Notes: generated from the sequence alone by a model not told the origin. Shown: positions 1-14,163, numbered from the stretch's first letter. The stretch: 64,000 bases of DNA from Trogon surrucura (GCA_020746105.1 CM036618.1:93924122-93988121); one strand, 5' to 3'. Translations and numbers: made by a program.

Positions 1-3000
1 ATTCACCATCCACTGTCCTTGGACTGGAAATGGTAGGAAGGTGTGCCTCAAGCTATGTTTTGTGGAGTTTTAATAAATACATCTATTTGGTTAAAAAGCT
101 TTGTCGCAGTGTGGCTTACTCCCTTCTCCCCTTGGGAAGGAATGACAAGATTCCTAGCCAAGTTATTCTGCATCACTTAGCGCTTAATCAAAGTCCACGA
201 CATCTTGCAAAACTGGGAAAGGGAAACGGGAGAATGGTTTAGCTCACTTACTTCCAAAAGCTCGTTAGCTTGTTGGGATTTGGTTTGCTTTGGTTTTATT
301 GAAAACGTCAGTGAAACTGAATGTTCCTTGAGTTGTGTAATGAAAGCTGACAATTCTAATGCAGAGCATTCTCCACAGAAGAGATAATGAGAGTATATGC
401 AAGGATGGAGCTGTCTAGAAGGAGAATAATTAAGTTATCAGTAGACTAGAATATTTTTATACTGTAAAATAACCATTCCTATAAGCTGCACTGGACATTT
501 TGCTAGGCTGGACTACAGCACACTTTCATATCCTTCCATTGCTGGCCATTCTTCCTGAACGATCTCCAAAATACCAGAGGAACAAACTGGAGTATGTTGA
601 AATCCAGAGGGCAGATGTTTTCTGAGGTACTTGATGTACAAGTCTTTATATTTGTTAAATGTTTTATGTAACAGTGTGATGTTCTCCAGCAGTACATTAG
701 AAGCATCTGGGGCTCCATGCCTGCAGCTCCATGCCTGGCCCAAGGATGTTGGCTAGAGTAGTCCCACCAACGTACTGTGCTTCTGCATTGGTAGTTTGCA
801 GTAATCCAGTTAGTGCGTGTTTGTGCCATGTTCTGGAAAGCCTGACCACTTTCTGTTGAGTTAAAAAAGAGGAAAAAAAGGGACCTTCCAATATTACAAC
901 TTGGATTTTGTGCTGTGGATTATGATGCCATTTAGTGAATTGTTTCTCATGCTTCATATATTGTTTTACTGGTATTTTAGCAGTTTACCGATTTCAGAAT
1001 TTGAAGACAAAGTTCAGTATCAAATGTAGGTTTTAGATGAAATATTTGCTTATTGTTGTTCCATACTCCCATCTAGCCAGTGCTCTTGAATGTAACAATG
1101 AGGAAAATGCAGTAATTTTTCATCATTATGCACGCTGTGAGCTGTAGGTCTATGCTACTCTTTGGTCTTGAGTATTGAAGATTATTTTTTTGTCCTCTCC
1201 AATTGCCCTTTCCTAACAGATTCCCTGGGAATGGCCAAATTAACTTCATAGTTGCTTATGTGTGGTTTTAGACTTCCTTTGAATGATGTTTTTTTGCATG
1301 TCCTTTATGGGTACAAGTAAGGCCGAGATGGTAAACACTGCTTTAGGGCTTTAGCCATTTATGCTCTGGTGATGAAATGGGAGAGAATTTTTGATGATGT
1401 ATTGTGAAGTAGTTTCTGGGGTGCTTAGAGGAGCTCAAAGATTTTGAGGCACTACACAATGGTTTTCCAAGATGTTTTCGATAGAAGTCTGAGGAGTAGA
1501 TGATTCATAGTTTACCTCTACCATCAGAAACCAACAATTGCAATGCTGTGAGATATTACCTTTATTAGACTGAAATCTTCTATACCTGGAGTAGAAGTCT
1601 GGCACATTTTTGGCTGATGACTAGGGTAAACTAAAGTTTATTGGCAGATGGATTCCCTTTTCCAATGCACTTTCTTCCTAGCAGAAAGTTATTTTGCCTC
1701 CTAGTTACTATGTGCTAAAAGATGCATTTCTGCAGTAAAATCCTTTAGGGGAGACAGCCTGTATTCGATATCTTCCCATAATGAACTTAACAGTAAATGC
1801 ACTGCAAGAATTCATTTATCTAACTTGCTTTGTAACCATAAAAGCGGAGTTCTTGGGAGAAAAGGTTTCACCTCTAAATATGGATTGGTTTTAAGGATGA
1901 AAATAGAAGTATATATATTGGCCTTCTGCCCCGGTGCACGTAAATTAATAATGGAACTGTTGTAAAAAACTGATGGTCTTGATATGACGTGAGGTGTTTG
2001 TGCACATGTAGACCACAGAGTGTCCACTCTGATTTCCAGATCAGTGAAGAAGCAAGGAGTGAATATAGCAGTAATAACTGAATTGAATATAGCCACTCTG
2101 AACTAATTAAAAAGTGTTCAGAACTACTCTAACTACTACAGCCAACTTTCTAAGATATTCAAGACCTTTAAATTTTATTAAATAAAACCCACAAAAATAC
2201 AAGTTCCAATCTTTAAAGTGACTTAGGTATTTGGAGCAATGGGACTAAAGATCCGAAGTCTCTTTTGGAAATAAGACTTCCAGAAGATCCCCATTGCGAA
2301 TGCAACAGGAATAGACCTGCTCCGTAAGAACAGCCAAGGTATGCAAACCTATTTTAGTCATGTTCAAAATGTGCTTGGGTATTCTTTGATTAGGTATTAC
2401 CAGTTCTAATTAGCAGTATGGATTTAAATAGATATATGAATAACAGGTTTAGATCATTTAGTTGTTAAAATTAGAAATATTTTTCCCATGTTCTGAGAAA
2501 AAGCATATCACCTGCCATTCATTGTAGTTATTGAAATTCTGCTCAAGAAGTTATTAGGAAATACTTGACAAATAAAAAATAAATAATATGTTTCTCTGGA
2601 ATAAATATAGCATGCAATACAGATTTTCCTACATGAAAACACGTGCTCTGAGAAGTACTAAATGGTGTCCAAAGAAGAACTAAAGATATGTCGAAGCACA
2701 GAATAGATTGTATTGAGGGGGGGGCAAAGTAGAAAGGATCATCATGAAGTTACAGTGGTCTAGAAAAGGCAGGAGGCTTTATAGGAGGCGAGAAGCTGAG
2801 GCAATTGAAAGGACGTGTTCAAAAGTTGTAAATCATGTTGTATATATATTTTCTCATTAGATTTATAGAATTGTCAAAAGAGTCTTGCTGAAGCTGTATA
2901 GCAGATTGTACGCGAGTTCAAGATCTCTTTTAGATAACATGAAATAGCATTTGTATGTATGCGTAGTAACTATGGGGAGAGAATCTGTAAAATCATCAGG

Positions 3001-3729
3001 AGTTAAAACCAGCTTTTACCTACAGGGGACTGAAATAGCTTCATCCTGATCTGTATCTGCAGGGTTTCTTGTATCTGTCTTACACATCCATTGCAGATAA
3101 GATGATGAACTTGATTTTTGAGCTCACCTAGTCAGGTATTTGTGTATTCTTGTGCCTGCAAGTGGATGTTGGTTCAGTAATTTGAAGTCTATTTCAAGAA
3201 ATAAGGGAAGCCTTCGGTCCATACTTTCTGTAAGAGAGAATTGAGTAAAATGCCTGTTCAGTATTGAAACTCTAGTCCAGGGATATTTTCATTTTAACAA
3301 TCAGACCCTGAATTCTTGGCACCTCAGGAAAGATATTTGTCGCATCTGAGTGTGGTATGACCCCAATTGAGACTGAAGTGGAATCTATGATCACAAGGGG
3401 CAAGATATATATCAATTCAATCTGCATCTTTCCATCCGTAGTTCTGAATTGCATATACTTTTACTTTGTTCTCAGAACTGGGTTTCAAAGCCAGCTGCAG
3501 ATAATAGACATGTCTGTTCATAGCTGGTGCTATTGAAACAAAGAGCAAAGATAAATCAATTTTTCTTCACATTATTTTTTTTTTTCTTTAGTAATTCCAT
3601 GTGTGATGCTTTTTCCCTTTCTGTTTTCTTAACAGTCACACTAACATAAAGGTAGCCTGTTGTTCTCTCCTACAATTGATGTTTTACAGTACAGGAACCT
3701 GAAATACTTTAAACATGTACTTTTGCATA

Positions 3730-3764
<35 letters not shown>

Positions 3765-4922
3765 ACAAAAAAAGACTTACTTAGTCATTCACTTGTTTTT
3801 ATCATTGTCCATCTCTCAAATATCATCATTTTGTGGGTTTAATCTCTTTTGAGCATTCAATGAGCAGCAGTAATGTAAAGCATCCGGTGAGAGCCAGTGA
3901 TGCACTTTGCACCATCAGGCAGGAAAAATACTGCAGCCCAGGCGATACCACACTTTGTTTCATACACAGTGGACTATGTGAACCCTGTAACTGTGTGACT
4001 TTTTTACCTACTGTATCATCTTAAGACTACTTACCGTTATGTAACATTCATTTTAGAGGTAGGAAATCTGAGGCAATTCCTTTACTGTTATAAAGTGTTA
4101 GGGCCAAATAAGAAAAAAATTATTCTCTTTGTAGACTAAGAAACAGGTGGCTCCTAAAGATGCCCTCCTCAGCTGTCGGGAAAAGTACGGACAAAGTATG
4201 TTTCTGAATCACATGCTCCCTGGCAAAAAGAAAAACACTGACTAGCTTTAGACAAAGAAATGGTAACCTACATCTTTTCAGCTGCAGAGCGAGTTGATGT
4301 GGTGTGACGTGTCCCTATGTCAAATGTCTGTTCAGCCCCTGTGGTTTGTGTCAGAATAGCTGGTGAAGAGAAACTTCTGAAAACTGGAACAGCAATGGAG
4401 CAGTGAACTCTTCTGCAGCCACCGCCAACTTGGGGTGCTGGCAGTGAGGAGGAAGCAAGGTGCTTAGATTTAATAGTTCTGACTTGCATCCCTGCTTGGG
4501 AGCTCAACTTGAGGGACCATAGGCAGGAATTTCAGAAATGACAACCAATTCCACATAAAGTAGAAAAGATTTTTAGCAAAGGTGATCAGGTTTTTAAAAA
4601 AAACATTGACTTTGTTACTCTCTGGGCCTTCCTAGTTTAGATGACTTGCGGGGCTTCCTCTATATGGCAGAAGAACCACCCAAACTTAATATGACTCGAG
4701 CTTTGATACTGTGTTGATAAATATTCAAGAAAAATGCAGTAAATAATCAGATATTTATTGCAACCCTGTAAGGAAGAGAAGTAAAAACTTTAAGCTGGCC
4801 TTAACTTTCAGGAACCCAGTAATCCCCCAGTGAAGGCAAACCTTCACTTCTGATTCGGGTAAGATTCTGCCACTTTAACGGAGTCCCTAACTGTATTTTT
4901 TTTTTCTCCCTGTCCCTGACAG
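1..4922 (+). other. ZFAND3: 3' part of the last ZFAND3 intron
   Basis: No exon of ZFAND3 other than the terminal one can be found in this stretch. It ends in a good splice acceptor: a T/C-rich tract at about 4894-4917 followed by CAG, with AG at 4921-4922. The sequence is AT-rich with only short, unconvincing open frames on both strands. It holds a TG/TA microsatellite near 3.73 kb and a G8 run near 2.71 kb. A short segment around 4037-4100 faintly resembles a MIR core but is too degraded to call. The preceding exon, which should encode the first half of the AN1 zinc finger, must lie left of the window. Confidence 0.8.
3728..3762. repeat. (TG)n-(TA)n microsatellite
   Basis: About twelve TG/GT dinucleotides run directly into a short TA tract. 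It is an ordinary compound dinucleotide microsatellite inside the last ZFAND3 intron and is probably length-variable. Confidence 0.95.
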
Positions 4923-5077
4923 GTTACGTGTTCTGTATGTTACATCGCCTGCCTGAACAACACGACTGCACATTTGACCACATGGGACGTGGGCGCGAGG
5001 AAGCCATTATGAAAATGGTGAAACTGGATCGGAAAGTAGGGAGATCTTGCCAACGCATCGGCGAAGGATGTTCCTGA
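4923..5077 (+). CDS. ZFAND3: ZFAND3 terminal coding exon (AN1-type zinc finger protein 3, C-terminus)
   Basis: This is the last coding exon of ZFAND3, a small A20/AN1-type zinc-finger protein reported as a nuclear/cytoplasmic regulator (also called TEX27). The exon starts after AG at 4921-4922 in phase 1: the first two bases, GT, complete a Gly codon begun in the previous exon. It then encodes 50 residues to TGA at 5075-5077. The first residues carry the end of the AN1 finger with ligand spacing C-x2-H-x5-H-x-C (within [15 protein letters not shown]). A basic tail follows, containing [19 protein letters not shown] and ending RIGEGCS. As I remember the family, this matches vertebrate ZFAND3 essentially residue for residue, so constraint is strong. 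Recognition rests on the protein match, exact acceptor and in-frame stop. Earlier exons are outside the window. No frameshift or internal stop is present. Confidence 0.97.
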
Positions 5078-8000
5078 GTGCAAGACTGCAACCAAATGCT
5101 GTTCTCTTAGTTCACTAATGTTAGCCTTATTTAGGACAAAGTCAGCCAGACACCTTGTACTAGGCAAGTTTCAGACTACAGCCAATCAGTTTCCTTTCTT
5201 TAGCCAACCGTCCTGGTACTGTAGTTTAGAGGTTGATGGTGGTTGAAATTGATTTCTGGCTGGTTACTAAGGTGCCTGCTAGCCACCGTATAAAAATAAC
5301 ACATGAAGAAATATTATTTTTGAGCATGGCTAGTGGATTTAAACAAAACAAGAAAAATCCAAAGGCTTCTGTTATTGCTGGAGTCACTCTAAAAGCCTTA
5401 TGCTGGAAACATTCCAGCTGCAGAGTTAAAACGAATAGTTGTATAGAAGCTGGTGTAAGTTTGCTATGCACATGGCTTTCGGACAAACTGTTTAATGTGC
5501 AGCCTTTCACCTCTTCACTGCTCGTGAATCCTGAGGAGGTGAAATACTACTAAGGGCAGCAACCTGCAGCTGCTTAAGCCCAGAAGACCTGACTGGTCAC
5601 TCGTGCCTTCATCGCGTGTGGCTTTTGAGTTAGGCAGTGTCACCAGCATCAGGGATTCTGTTGGGGTAGGAACATCTTTCTGGTTCTTCCCAGGAAGCCA
5701 AAAAGAAAGGGGGACAGAGATTCTTATGAAAAATTTTTATATCTATCTTACTATAAAGAACCTATCAGGGTTTGGTTGTTTTGTTCTGGTTTTTGTTTTG
5801 TTTTTTTTTTTTTCTTCTCAGTTAAATTATAATCTCACTTTATAGCCACTTGCATCCCAGAGCAGTAAAATGGTGCATACTTTTTACATGGCATCCACAG
5901 AGATTCTACGAGTTGTGTGAACAGATTCCACGTACCTTGAGCAGTGCAGCCATACCCACCGGCCGAAACCTGATTGGCTCTCGTTTGCCTTTTGCTAAGT
6001 GCAGGTATCTGATAATTGATCAAATAAGGCTAATTCACAGCACAGTAGCCATGGCTGGATTCTACAGACTGACTTTCTGTAGCTAGACTTATATATTGGG
6101 GGGGAAAAAAAAAAAAAGGACATTTTGTAGCAAACGGAATTCAGTAACAGTATTGGGGAACAACCGGTAAAAACGCCCTTTATCAGATTGAGTTTGTGTT
6201 CCTCGCTTCCAGAGTGTCAATGAGATAATCAAAGGGGCTACATGAGCCCTCTTTCTATGCAGCTGAACGCTCTCATGAAAATCTCTGCCCGCATCTATTG
6301 CAAAGCAAATACAACAAGTGAATGTGAAAAGCATTACATGGAGTAGAATGTTTTGGATCTGTTTAGCCTGTGGTTCTGTGTTACGGTATGTCACACTGAG
6401 CTGAGCAGCTGAGCTGAATTGCACCAGTCTTGTCAGTTTGGAAACGAAAAAGCAAACATTGCGTCTCCTGCCGAACGTGACATTTATGCAGGTAAAGAGA
6501 AGTTGTCCCAATGGGGCGCAGCTTAATCCTGAGTGAATTTAGCTTCTCAGTCTATTAGTAAGGCATTAACAATCAAGTAAATTCCTAAGAAAACTTGAGG
6601 GAGGGAGAGATTTTTGTCTTGCCTTCAAATACTGGGCAGATACAAAATATCAGAGGGGTGAAGTAATGTGTCACATGAAAAACCTGTGGTTTGGGAGTAA
6701 GCTTGTATGAGTCATCCTCCATTCTACTTGTTACAGGTAACTAACTCCATATAGCCAAATTACACTGTTACTTTGCTAGCCAGCTAGGAGCATTTAACAA
6801 GGAGACAACTAATTTAAAAAAAAAAAAGAATATATGTATGTCTCTCCACACCCAAACTCAGCATCTGACTGTATTAGCGTTAATTAACTACGAAGCAGAT
6901 CAGAAGTGTTCCATCGTTATAAAATGCAAGCTGTCCAAAAGGCAAGCTGTTTTTGTTGTTATTGTTGTTAACTCAAGAATATGAAAGCAGCAGCAAAATT
7001 TTCTGTAATGTGCTGCATTTTCAGGAAATGGTCCTGGTTAGAGGGACTGTCCAAGGATATTATTTAAATTTGCTGTGAGGTGTTTAAAAAAACATGGATT
7101 TTGACGGCTGCTGTGAGAAGCACTTTCTTTTCCTACAAAATCCTATCATAGCATTTGATGGGCATTCTGATTGATACAAAAGACTCTTCTGCATTAATAC
7201 TGAAGATGCTATTTTGTTCCTCCTTAATATTCTCTTTAATCTTGTTACAAGTGCACAGATGGTTTCAAGGTGGCTCTTGAGAGAACACTACTTAAAGTTC
7301 ATGTGAATTATGGACAATGTTCACTTTAAACAAGAAGTTGGGGAGGGGGCTGTTCCTTTGCAGTATCTGTTCTGTGAAGTTTGTTAAACGTAAAGAAAGC
7401 TTAAGTTCTTGTATCTTAAAAGAAGATCTTATTTAACCCTTTTGTGTTCTAGATTTACTTACACATGTAGCCTAGAGCTCAGTTTTAGTTTAACATTGTG
7501 AAAATATTAAAAGAATCTTGTAACTTTATTCTTTTTCCTTCTGCTAAAAAAATTAAACCAATCAGATTAAAGTTTGAATTCCTTTCTGCCTATTCCAACA
7601 GGTCTTGCTATTTTGCACCATTTCTGTTTGCTAGTTTATGTTTGTGTAAGAAATATGAAAGGGGAAAATACCAACATTAGGCCAGTAACTTCAAGCTGAA
7701 TTTACAATTGGTGGAAGGTTAACCGTATTTTCTGCTAGTTTGGAAAGGGAGAATAATATTTCTGCTGGGTTCAAGTTTCGTGTTTCATTTTGTAAGCAAA
7801 TCTGGCTAAATCTACTGTAGCCTGAACACTGGTCAATTTGCTGTTGTGGTTACATATCAAATCTAACAGTAATCAACTGAACAAGTTGTTTGTCCTCTTA
7901 ATTCAAATGCCTCCTGTGCACTACTTTGGCATTAAAAGTGTCTTAAATGTTCTCTCATGCCTTTTGACAACTTCTGCAGCTAGAGTATCTCTATTCCAAG

Positions 8001-8768
8001 TATTCATAATAGCTAAGTAGAAGAATAACTGTTGTTTCTTAATCAGTTACATGCTAGAAACACAAGGCTGATTAAAAGCCAACTGAATGTAGTAGAGGGA
8101 GAGAGAATATCAAGGTGATTTTTTTAAAACAATTTTGGAGATTGTTCAGAAGTGAAAGTGTGCTTGATACATGGGGTACCTATGCTGATTCTTTCCTCAA
8201 AATCAATATGGTACTTTGAATTATAAAATTGCATGTCATTCTTGAGCAAGATGACTGTGTTACTGTAAAGGTAAGTTCTGTAAAACAGCTCTGCCTCTTT
8301 GTCAAGTTTCAAACCTATAGCTTGGGTGTGAGTCAAGGCTTCAAGGAAAAAGAAGACTTGCCCATGAAGGCTGCTCTGCCAGAGCCTGTCCTTAATTGCA
8401 CTGGTTTCTGTTTTGAAGCAGTTTAGTGTCTTGAAGGAGAAGTAATGTTAATTGTAGCATGTAGTACCTGAGAACGTGATTCAGTAGGACATAGGAAACA
8501 TCCTGAAAAGAGTCCTGGTGCACTGTTAGCAGTCTGAAAGTAATATTCGCTGCTTTTATTTACACCATGGAAGGTGATAACTGCATTAAAAACTTGAGTT
8601 TTGCATGACTTTGTTCTTTTAGACAAGTTGTAATCCCCTGGCCTCTTGAACACAGTGTTCTTTTTATTTTTAACTTTGTGCTCGTTGTGGTGTTCAGTTC
8701 ATTCTGCAGTTGTAGCAGTTCCTTCTCTAACTATGCTCTAACTTGGTATAAGACTCTTAAGGAATAAA
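5078..8768 (+). other. ZFAND3: ZFAND3 3' UTR and downstream DNA, 3' end not resolved
   Basis: The 3' UTR begins directly after the TGA. No canonical AATAAA occurs on the + strand until about 8763-8768; weaker ATTAAA variants occur near 7506, 7931 and 8584. The true cleavage site therefore cannot be fixed, and the mature UTR may end well before 8768. The stretch contains no recognisable coding sequence. Its first 1.5 kb, especially 5850-6510, is repeat-free and carries open frames on both strands without protein similarity I recognise; it could be conserved UTR or noncoding DNA. Confidence 0.5.
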
Positions 8769-11700
8769 AGGAGGGACAAAAATTTTAATCTTACAATGAC
8801 TACTTCAGTACAAAGATGCACCAGAAGAGAAAATTGATACTAATGGTGTCACAAAAATTTAGATTCTATGATAGATTCCAAGAAATGCATCAGTGGAATA
8901 ATGGACAGTATCTGTGCCAGACAAAAGAATTAACATTCTCTTTGGTGTAGTGTAGTTACTGAAATTGTCAGTCATCAGTGGAACAGCAAAGAGAAGGTCT
9001 AATTGAAGTAAGCCCTTAATGCCACAATGAGATTGTAGACAATTCACACTGGAAATCATTTTCTATGCTCCTGGGAACTTCTACACCTAGAAAACAAATG
9101 GAAACATTTAAGACAACGCTACTTAAAATTAACTGTTTTTATTGGCACCAGATGTTTTTTCATCACTCAAATACCTGATTAGGATTCTGCACACAGAACA
9201 AATAGTACACTGTGGTTCAAACACAGAAACTGATGTGGTAGGAGCTGCTGTATAAGGATACAGTTCTAGTGTAACCAGTTCATAATCTTCTGTTTAGCTA
9301 AGCTGGTGTACTAAAGTATGTACAGACACAAAGGAGCACACTGGGAAAACGACAAGCAAGACTAAACTGTTCGCAGAATCACAGAATGTTCAAAAGTATT
9401 CATGGTGCACGTTTCACATGGTGAACTTGTGCAATAGTGGGCATATCTCACTGGCGGCAGCTTTTCCAGGAGAGCAAACCTTAATGCTGCTGGAAAGAGC
9501 CACTCTTAAATAAGAGTTCTCAAAGACATCAGCGAGAAGGACGCCTTTATCTTCCTAGCCTTCATTCATTTTTCCTTTTTGTCAAGGTGGTCAGCGTGTT
9601 CAGCTGGGCATTTGAAAGCAGTTCTGCTTGAATGTCGCTCTTCTTGGCTTTTCTGTACTCACCACAGGAAAAAAAACAAGCAGCAACTTTGTTCTTCTTG
9701 GAAGCTCTTGCATGTGAGTTCAAGCAGATTAAAATACAGACATTGGTCTACAGATATTATAAACTCCTTGTGTATTTTACTGCAGTGATAGGCTATTTCT
9801 TTAGTTAACTGAAACTGAAGGCAGACATTATTTCCTTGTTCTGGATGTTAGGTTATGGGTTTTTCAAACTTCAGTTCTGTGATATTATTCATACACACCT
9901 TCCCATAAACTCTGCATGCCTCATCTTCCAAGCTGAAGTTGCGTCAGGAGGAAAGAAGGCGTGAAAGCAGGAGGCAGAGGATGCAAATTTCCAAGTCCTT
10001 ACTGATGACACCCACCTTCCTTTTCAGGTCAGCTCAGATCATAAAATGGTAGAGGCAAATAGTTACTTGCCAAACAGCACCAACTCTCTTGACGTGGTAT
10101 TACAGAAAACTGTTCTGCTTTATCTTTGTGAATATACCTGTGTAGAGTTTGAGTCAATTCTACAACATGTTATATGCAAAGAAATGAAATAGGACTGTCA
10201 TAATTAGAAAACACTTTTGATGGATTATTTAGTAATTACATATTTTGCTACAGGACCTTCCTATTTTGCAACATGCTGCTATTTTCTTTGGAAGAAAAAC
10301 AAGAACTTTATAAGACTAATTGTAAAAAGTTTGAATTCAATACATGCATCTGAAGCATTAGGCAAAGACTAATGAAATTATATATAGTTTTTAAAGATGA
10401 CTGCATCCTCTAACAAAAGGGTTTTGTGCTTCAGATAGTAGCAGGCATTGATAGCAATGCTTTAACCACAGGCAGAAATGTTTCTTTTTGCTAGGTTTGT
10501 GCAAAGCTAATACCATGCAATAGGATACTGTGAGTTAATAACTTGTAGGACGGTGCAGTGACTGTGTAAGTAATAAGAATAAAATTATAGAGACCTACTT
10601 TTGTCTGTCGGCTCTCCTTTCACATGAAAGGACAGAAGATAGCACCCACTCTTTCCTCTCGCTTCATCCCTTTCATTCTTTTCTGAGTTGCAGAAGACAC
10701 TTCCCTCTGCCAAGCATGCTCAAGGAGGATGGAAAACCACATTCAATAACTTGAGTTGTAAACAGGTCTTTAAAAAAGAGAAAAAAACCAAAAACATTAA
10801 CCTCTCTGAAAGTAAAGCACTGAAGTCATCCACTGTATCAGAGATGCAACACTAGAAGGAGCTATCTTCAGGCTTTTCTGTACACTTGAAAATATCGGGG
10901 ATATTTTTTTTTCGTTCCTCTTAAATTTTTCAGTGTCTCTTTGAAGCAAAGTAGCAGTCGTTAATGCCAAGCTTTTTTTTTCCTTTATCATCTTCTGAAA
11001 GGAGGCCTTGCATGATCAGCACTTTTGCATTAAGCAAGCTAAACCGAAACGTTTATTGTCAAATCTTGAAATGCTTAGTCTCATCTCTCTACTTTTAAAA
11101 AGGAGCCAATAAATGCAAGACTTAGGAGGGAGAAGAGAATCAGCCCTCTGCTAAAGTCAGAGTTCTTTCTAGTAATAGCTTGTCTTTTTCTTCTTCTGCA
11201 GTGTTTAAAGCATACTACATTTACTTTAGATTCCTGAAAGCTTTAGCTAGACCTTTTTCCAGTTTTTAACATACTGTATTTAGCAGCAGCATGAGGAAGA
11301 TGGTGAACTCCATGAATAAGTTAACATTTAAGTTAACTGCTGTTGGCTAACAGCTGTTCTTGTCCGCACTAGAGTTTTAAAGTAATAGCTAGCTAAAAAT
11401 GTTTTAACTGATCCACGCGTATCGGCTTTGCATGAATCCTGCACCCAGAGGTGTTACCTTTATTCTGTCTGCATGCAGACTTTCCCTTTCATTACCTCCC
11501 ATGTTTGTATAGATTAAAATACTAATCAGGTAAGCAGCAGTTCAGTACAAATTCTATAGCTCTCCAAGTCACATTGCTTTCTCTTCTGACAGTTTGGTCT
11601 CAGGTCTTATCAAAAGTAATAGTTCCAAATGGATCTTTCCATACATGAACACATTATACACACACAAATCTCAAGACATCAAATGACTGAAGCACAATTA

Positions 11701-12691
11701 CACTGCTTGACTAAAACCAGCTTTCACTTTCTGCATACCCACATACATAAAATCAGTCCTTGTCTGTCTTGTCTTCTGGGGAAATGTAGCATATCCCAGT
11801 ATCTCAGTTTGCCTGTTTAATAGGAGCTGGAGTTGAATCGTTATCAACTACTATAGACTTAGTCCTGGAAGTACCATTATGTCCATTTGCAGCTCCATTA
11901 AAAATACCCCCCACACACACCCCCCCCAGCTAAGAAGTTCTAGTGAATGCTAAAGTTGTGTCATGATATGTTTCAACAGTGTGTCTCCTGCTATTCCTAG
12001 GAGCGCAGAACTCTGAAAGGGTGAGTGAAGGGTATGCGTGTGTACATGCATGTAGGAGCAGGTAGCTGCTGCTGACCACGTTCCCACTCCTACCTTAATA
12101 GCAATACTTTGCCTCTGTGGCAGCAACTCCTGCTAAATTAGCAAGAGTAGGGAAATGAGTGCTGTTTGAAGCTTACTATCCGATAACCTCTGTCAGCCTC
12201 TGTTCTAGTACCCGTGCTGGCCTTCATTTCTCTGCTCCCGGCTTTTCTGCTGCAATTTCCATGAGCTTTTTCCATTACCCCTTTTGTAAATTCTCCCTTG
12301 TCAAGTACAAGGCCCTGACCACGCCCCACCTCATTGTCATGTTCAAAGACAGTCTATGTGAAGACAACGTAACAATAGGGATGATCACATCTATAGGTAT
12401 TGAGGCTTGTATTGCCAGTAGCTGTTTCCATCTGTAAGGAAAATATTATTTTTGTGTAAAATGACTGCTGCTGTTTAGTATATAAAATTCCTAGACCTGT
12501 CTTAATACACTGTAGCAAGTAACATGAAGGCTGACTTATATTTCTGGTTTAAAAACCCTTCTTCATTGCTCTTCACTTTCTCATTACCAGGAACCTTAAG
12601 GCTAGCTTTACACTACAGCCACTAGTGGTATGCAGGTGGTGTTTATTAGTACCTCTATGGGTACCAAATACTTATCTGGACCAAGTATTTT

Positions 12692-12715
12692 AAAAAAAAA
12701 AAAAAAAAAAAAAAA
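12692..12715 (+). repeat. Poly(A) tract
   Basis: A run of 24 A on the + strand. No SINE, LINE body or processed cDNA is recognisable directly upstream, so it is recorded only as a simple repeat. Confidence 0.9.
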
Positions 12716-14141
12716 GGAAATTGTCTTCGGTCTGCCTTTAATTATGCCTTTCTTTTGTCAAACCATTGTTGTTATTCTCTGGATAAAATATAAAGCTATC
12801 CCTCATTTGCCAAGTAATGCTAAATGCTTATCAATCATAGTGACCAATTTAAAATTATTAGCATGTGATTGATACTATAGGTTGTTTTTTAATTTACATC
12901 AGGCTTCATGAAGACAATTCTCAACTGTCCCAACTACTGAAACAGGCAGATTTTATTAACAATAGAAACCATCATGGGTCAAACAGACCCAAGTCAAGCT
13001 TAATCAGAACCACTTTGTTGCCTTTGCTGTTCTCAGTCTGGATAATAAAGGTAAAGCCAATGATGCCGCCTCAGCTGTACACATGTAAAGTTGTCCACTG
13101 GCTCAGCAGCTGCAGCAATGCTCTGCGCTGCTATCCCAAGCCCTGGAAGATCTCAGGATTCACAGAACCTATCATCCATGAATCCCTGAAGGCAATCAAG
13201 TTGTATATTGTACCTGCTCTTTCTAACCACATTTGTTGTGTGAAACAATAAAATTGTTTATAAAGAGATATAATGTATTAAACAAGACAGTGCTGACCTG
13301 TGATTGAATTGTGCTTTCCGGAGTGGCTTTGTTTTATCAGCATTTGGCTGAAAGCAGAAACACAGGGAAGGAAATTCAACAGCCTATGGAACTTGGAGCA
13401 CTCCACAGGAACCGAATTAGACCTTAAGCAGTTTGCACACATCCAGCAAGGCAGAAAGTCTAATGGAGTCTTTAACCATTTTTTTTCACACCAGCCCTGA
13501 TCCAGTCACTTAATATCAACTACACATCAGTTTGCCTTAGGCAACATTCAGCATCATTCTAGAGTAAGGACAAGGAGGATCCGTTACTGAGAGAAGTGTG
13601 AAGATAAAACCTATCAGATAGAGCGAAGCATCTACACTGTAAGGATTACACAGTTCTGTATAATATGTGTCAAAATAGAATTCTGAAATACTGAAATGTG
13701 TTTAAAATACGTTACATTACCAGTTTCTCAGAAAGCACCATGGGAGCTGAGCTTGGGGCAGTAATAGCAGAAGAAAAAAAAGGCAAGATTCCTGCACCAT
13801 ATAATTCTTCACGGTAAGACAGTTTGACCCTTGGTGTTCTTACTGTTTATGAATTTCTTGGTGTAATTTTCTGTTTCAGAGAGCTTAACCGTGAACTGCA
13901 GTTTGTGGATACTGTGTTAATTCCATTTACTAGATAACTGCTAGTCCAAAGCTTATGAGAAGAATGAAAGCATTGAGTCTTAGGCTAATTTTTATCCTTT
14001 ATTTTAGAGCATATGTCTAAATACAGAAAAGCAGAGGAATCTAAAGCAGTAAATTCTTCTAAAGGAACCTGTGCAAATAATTCCAGCACAAAATTCATCA
14101 GCATGGTAATTCAGAGCTGCCAGGTAAATAGTCTTCAGTTT

Positions 14142-14163
14142 AAAAAAAAAAAAAAAAAAAAAA
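14142..14163 (+). repeat. Poly(A) tract
   Basis: A run of 22 A on the + strand with no recognisable retroposed body in front of it. Confidence 0.9.

Noticed and set aside
4037-4100. AGGTAGGAAATCTGAGGCAA segment resembling a MIR core
   Set aside because: Too short and diverged, without the flanking MIR blocks seen at 36.2 kb.
9373-9393. AGAATCACAGAATG, resembling the reverse complement of a CR1 octamer tail
   Set aside because: The adjacent sequence does not continue into CR1 3' UTR, so a chance match is more likely.
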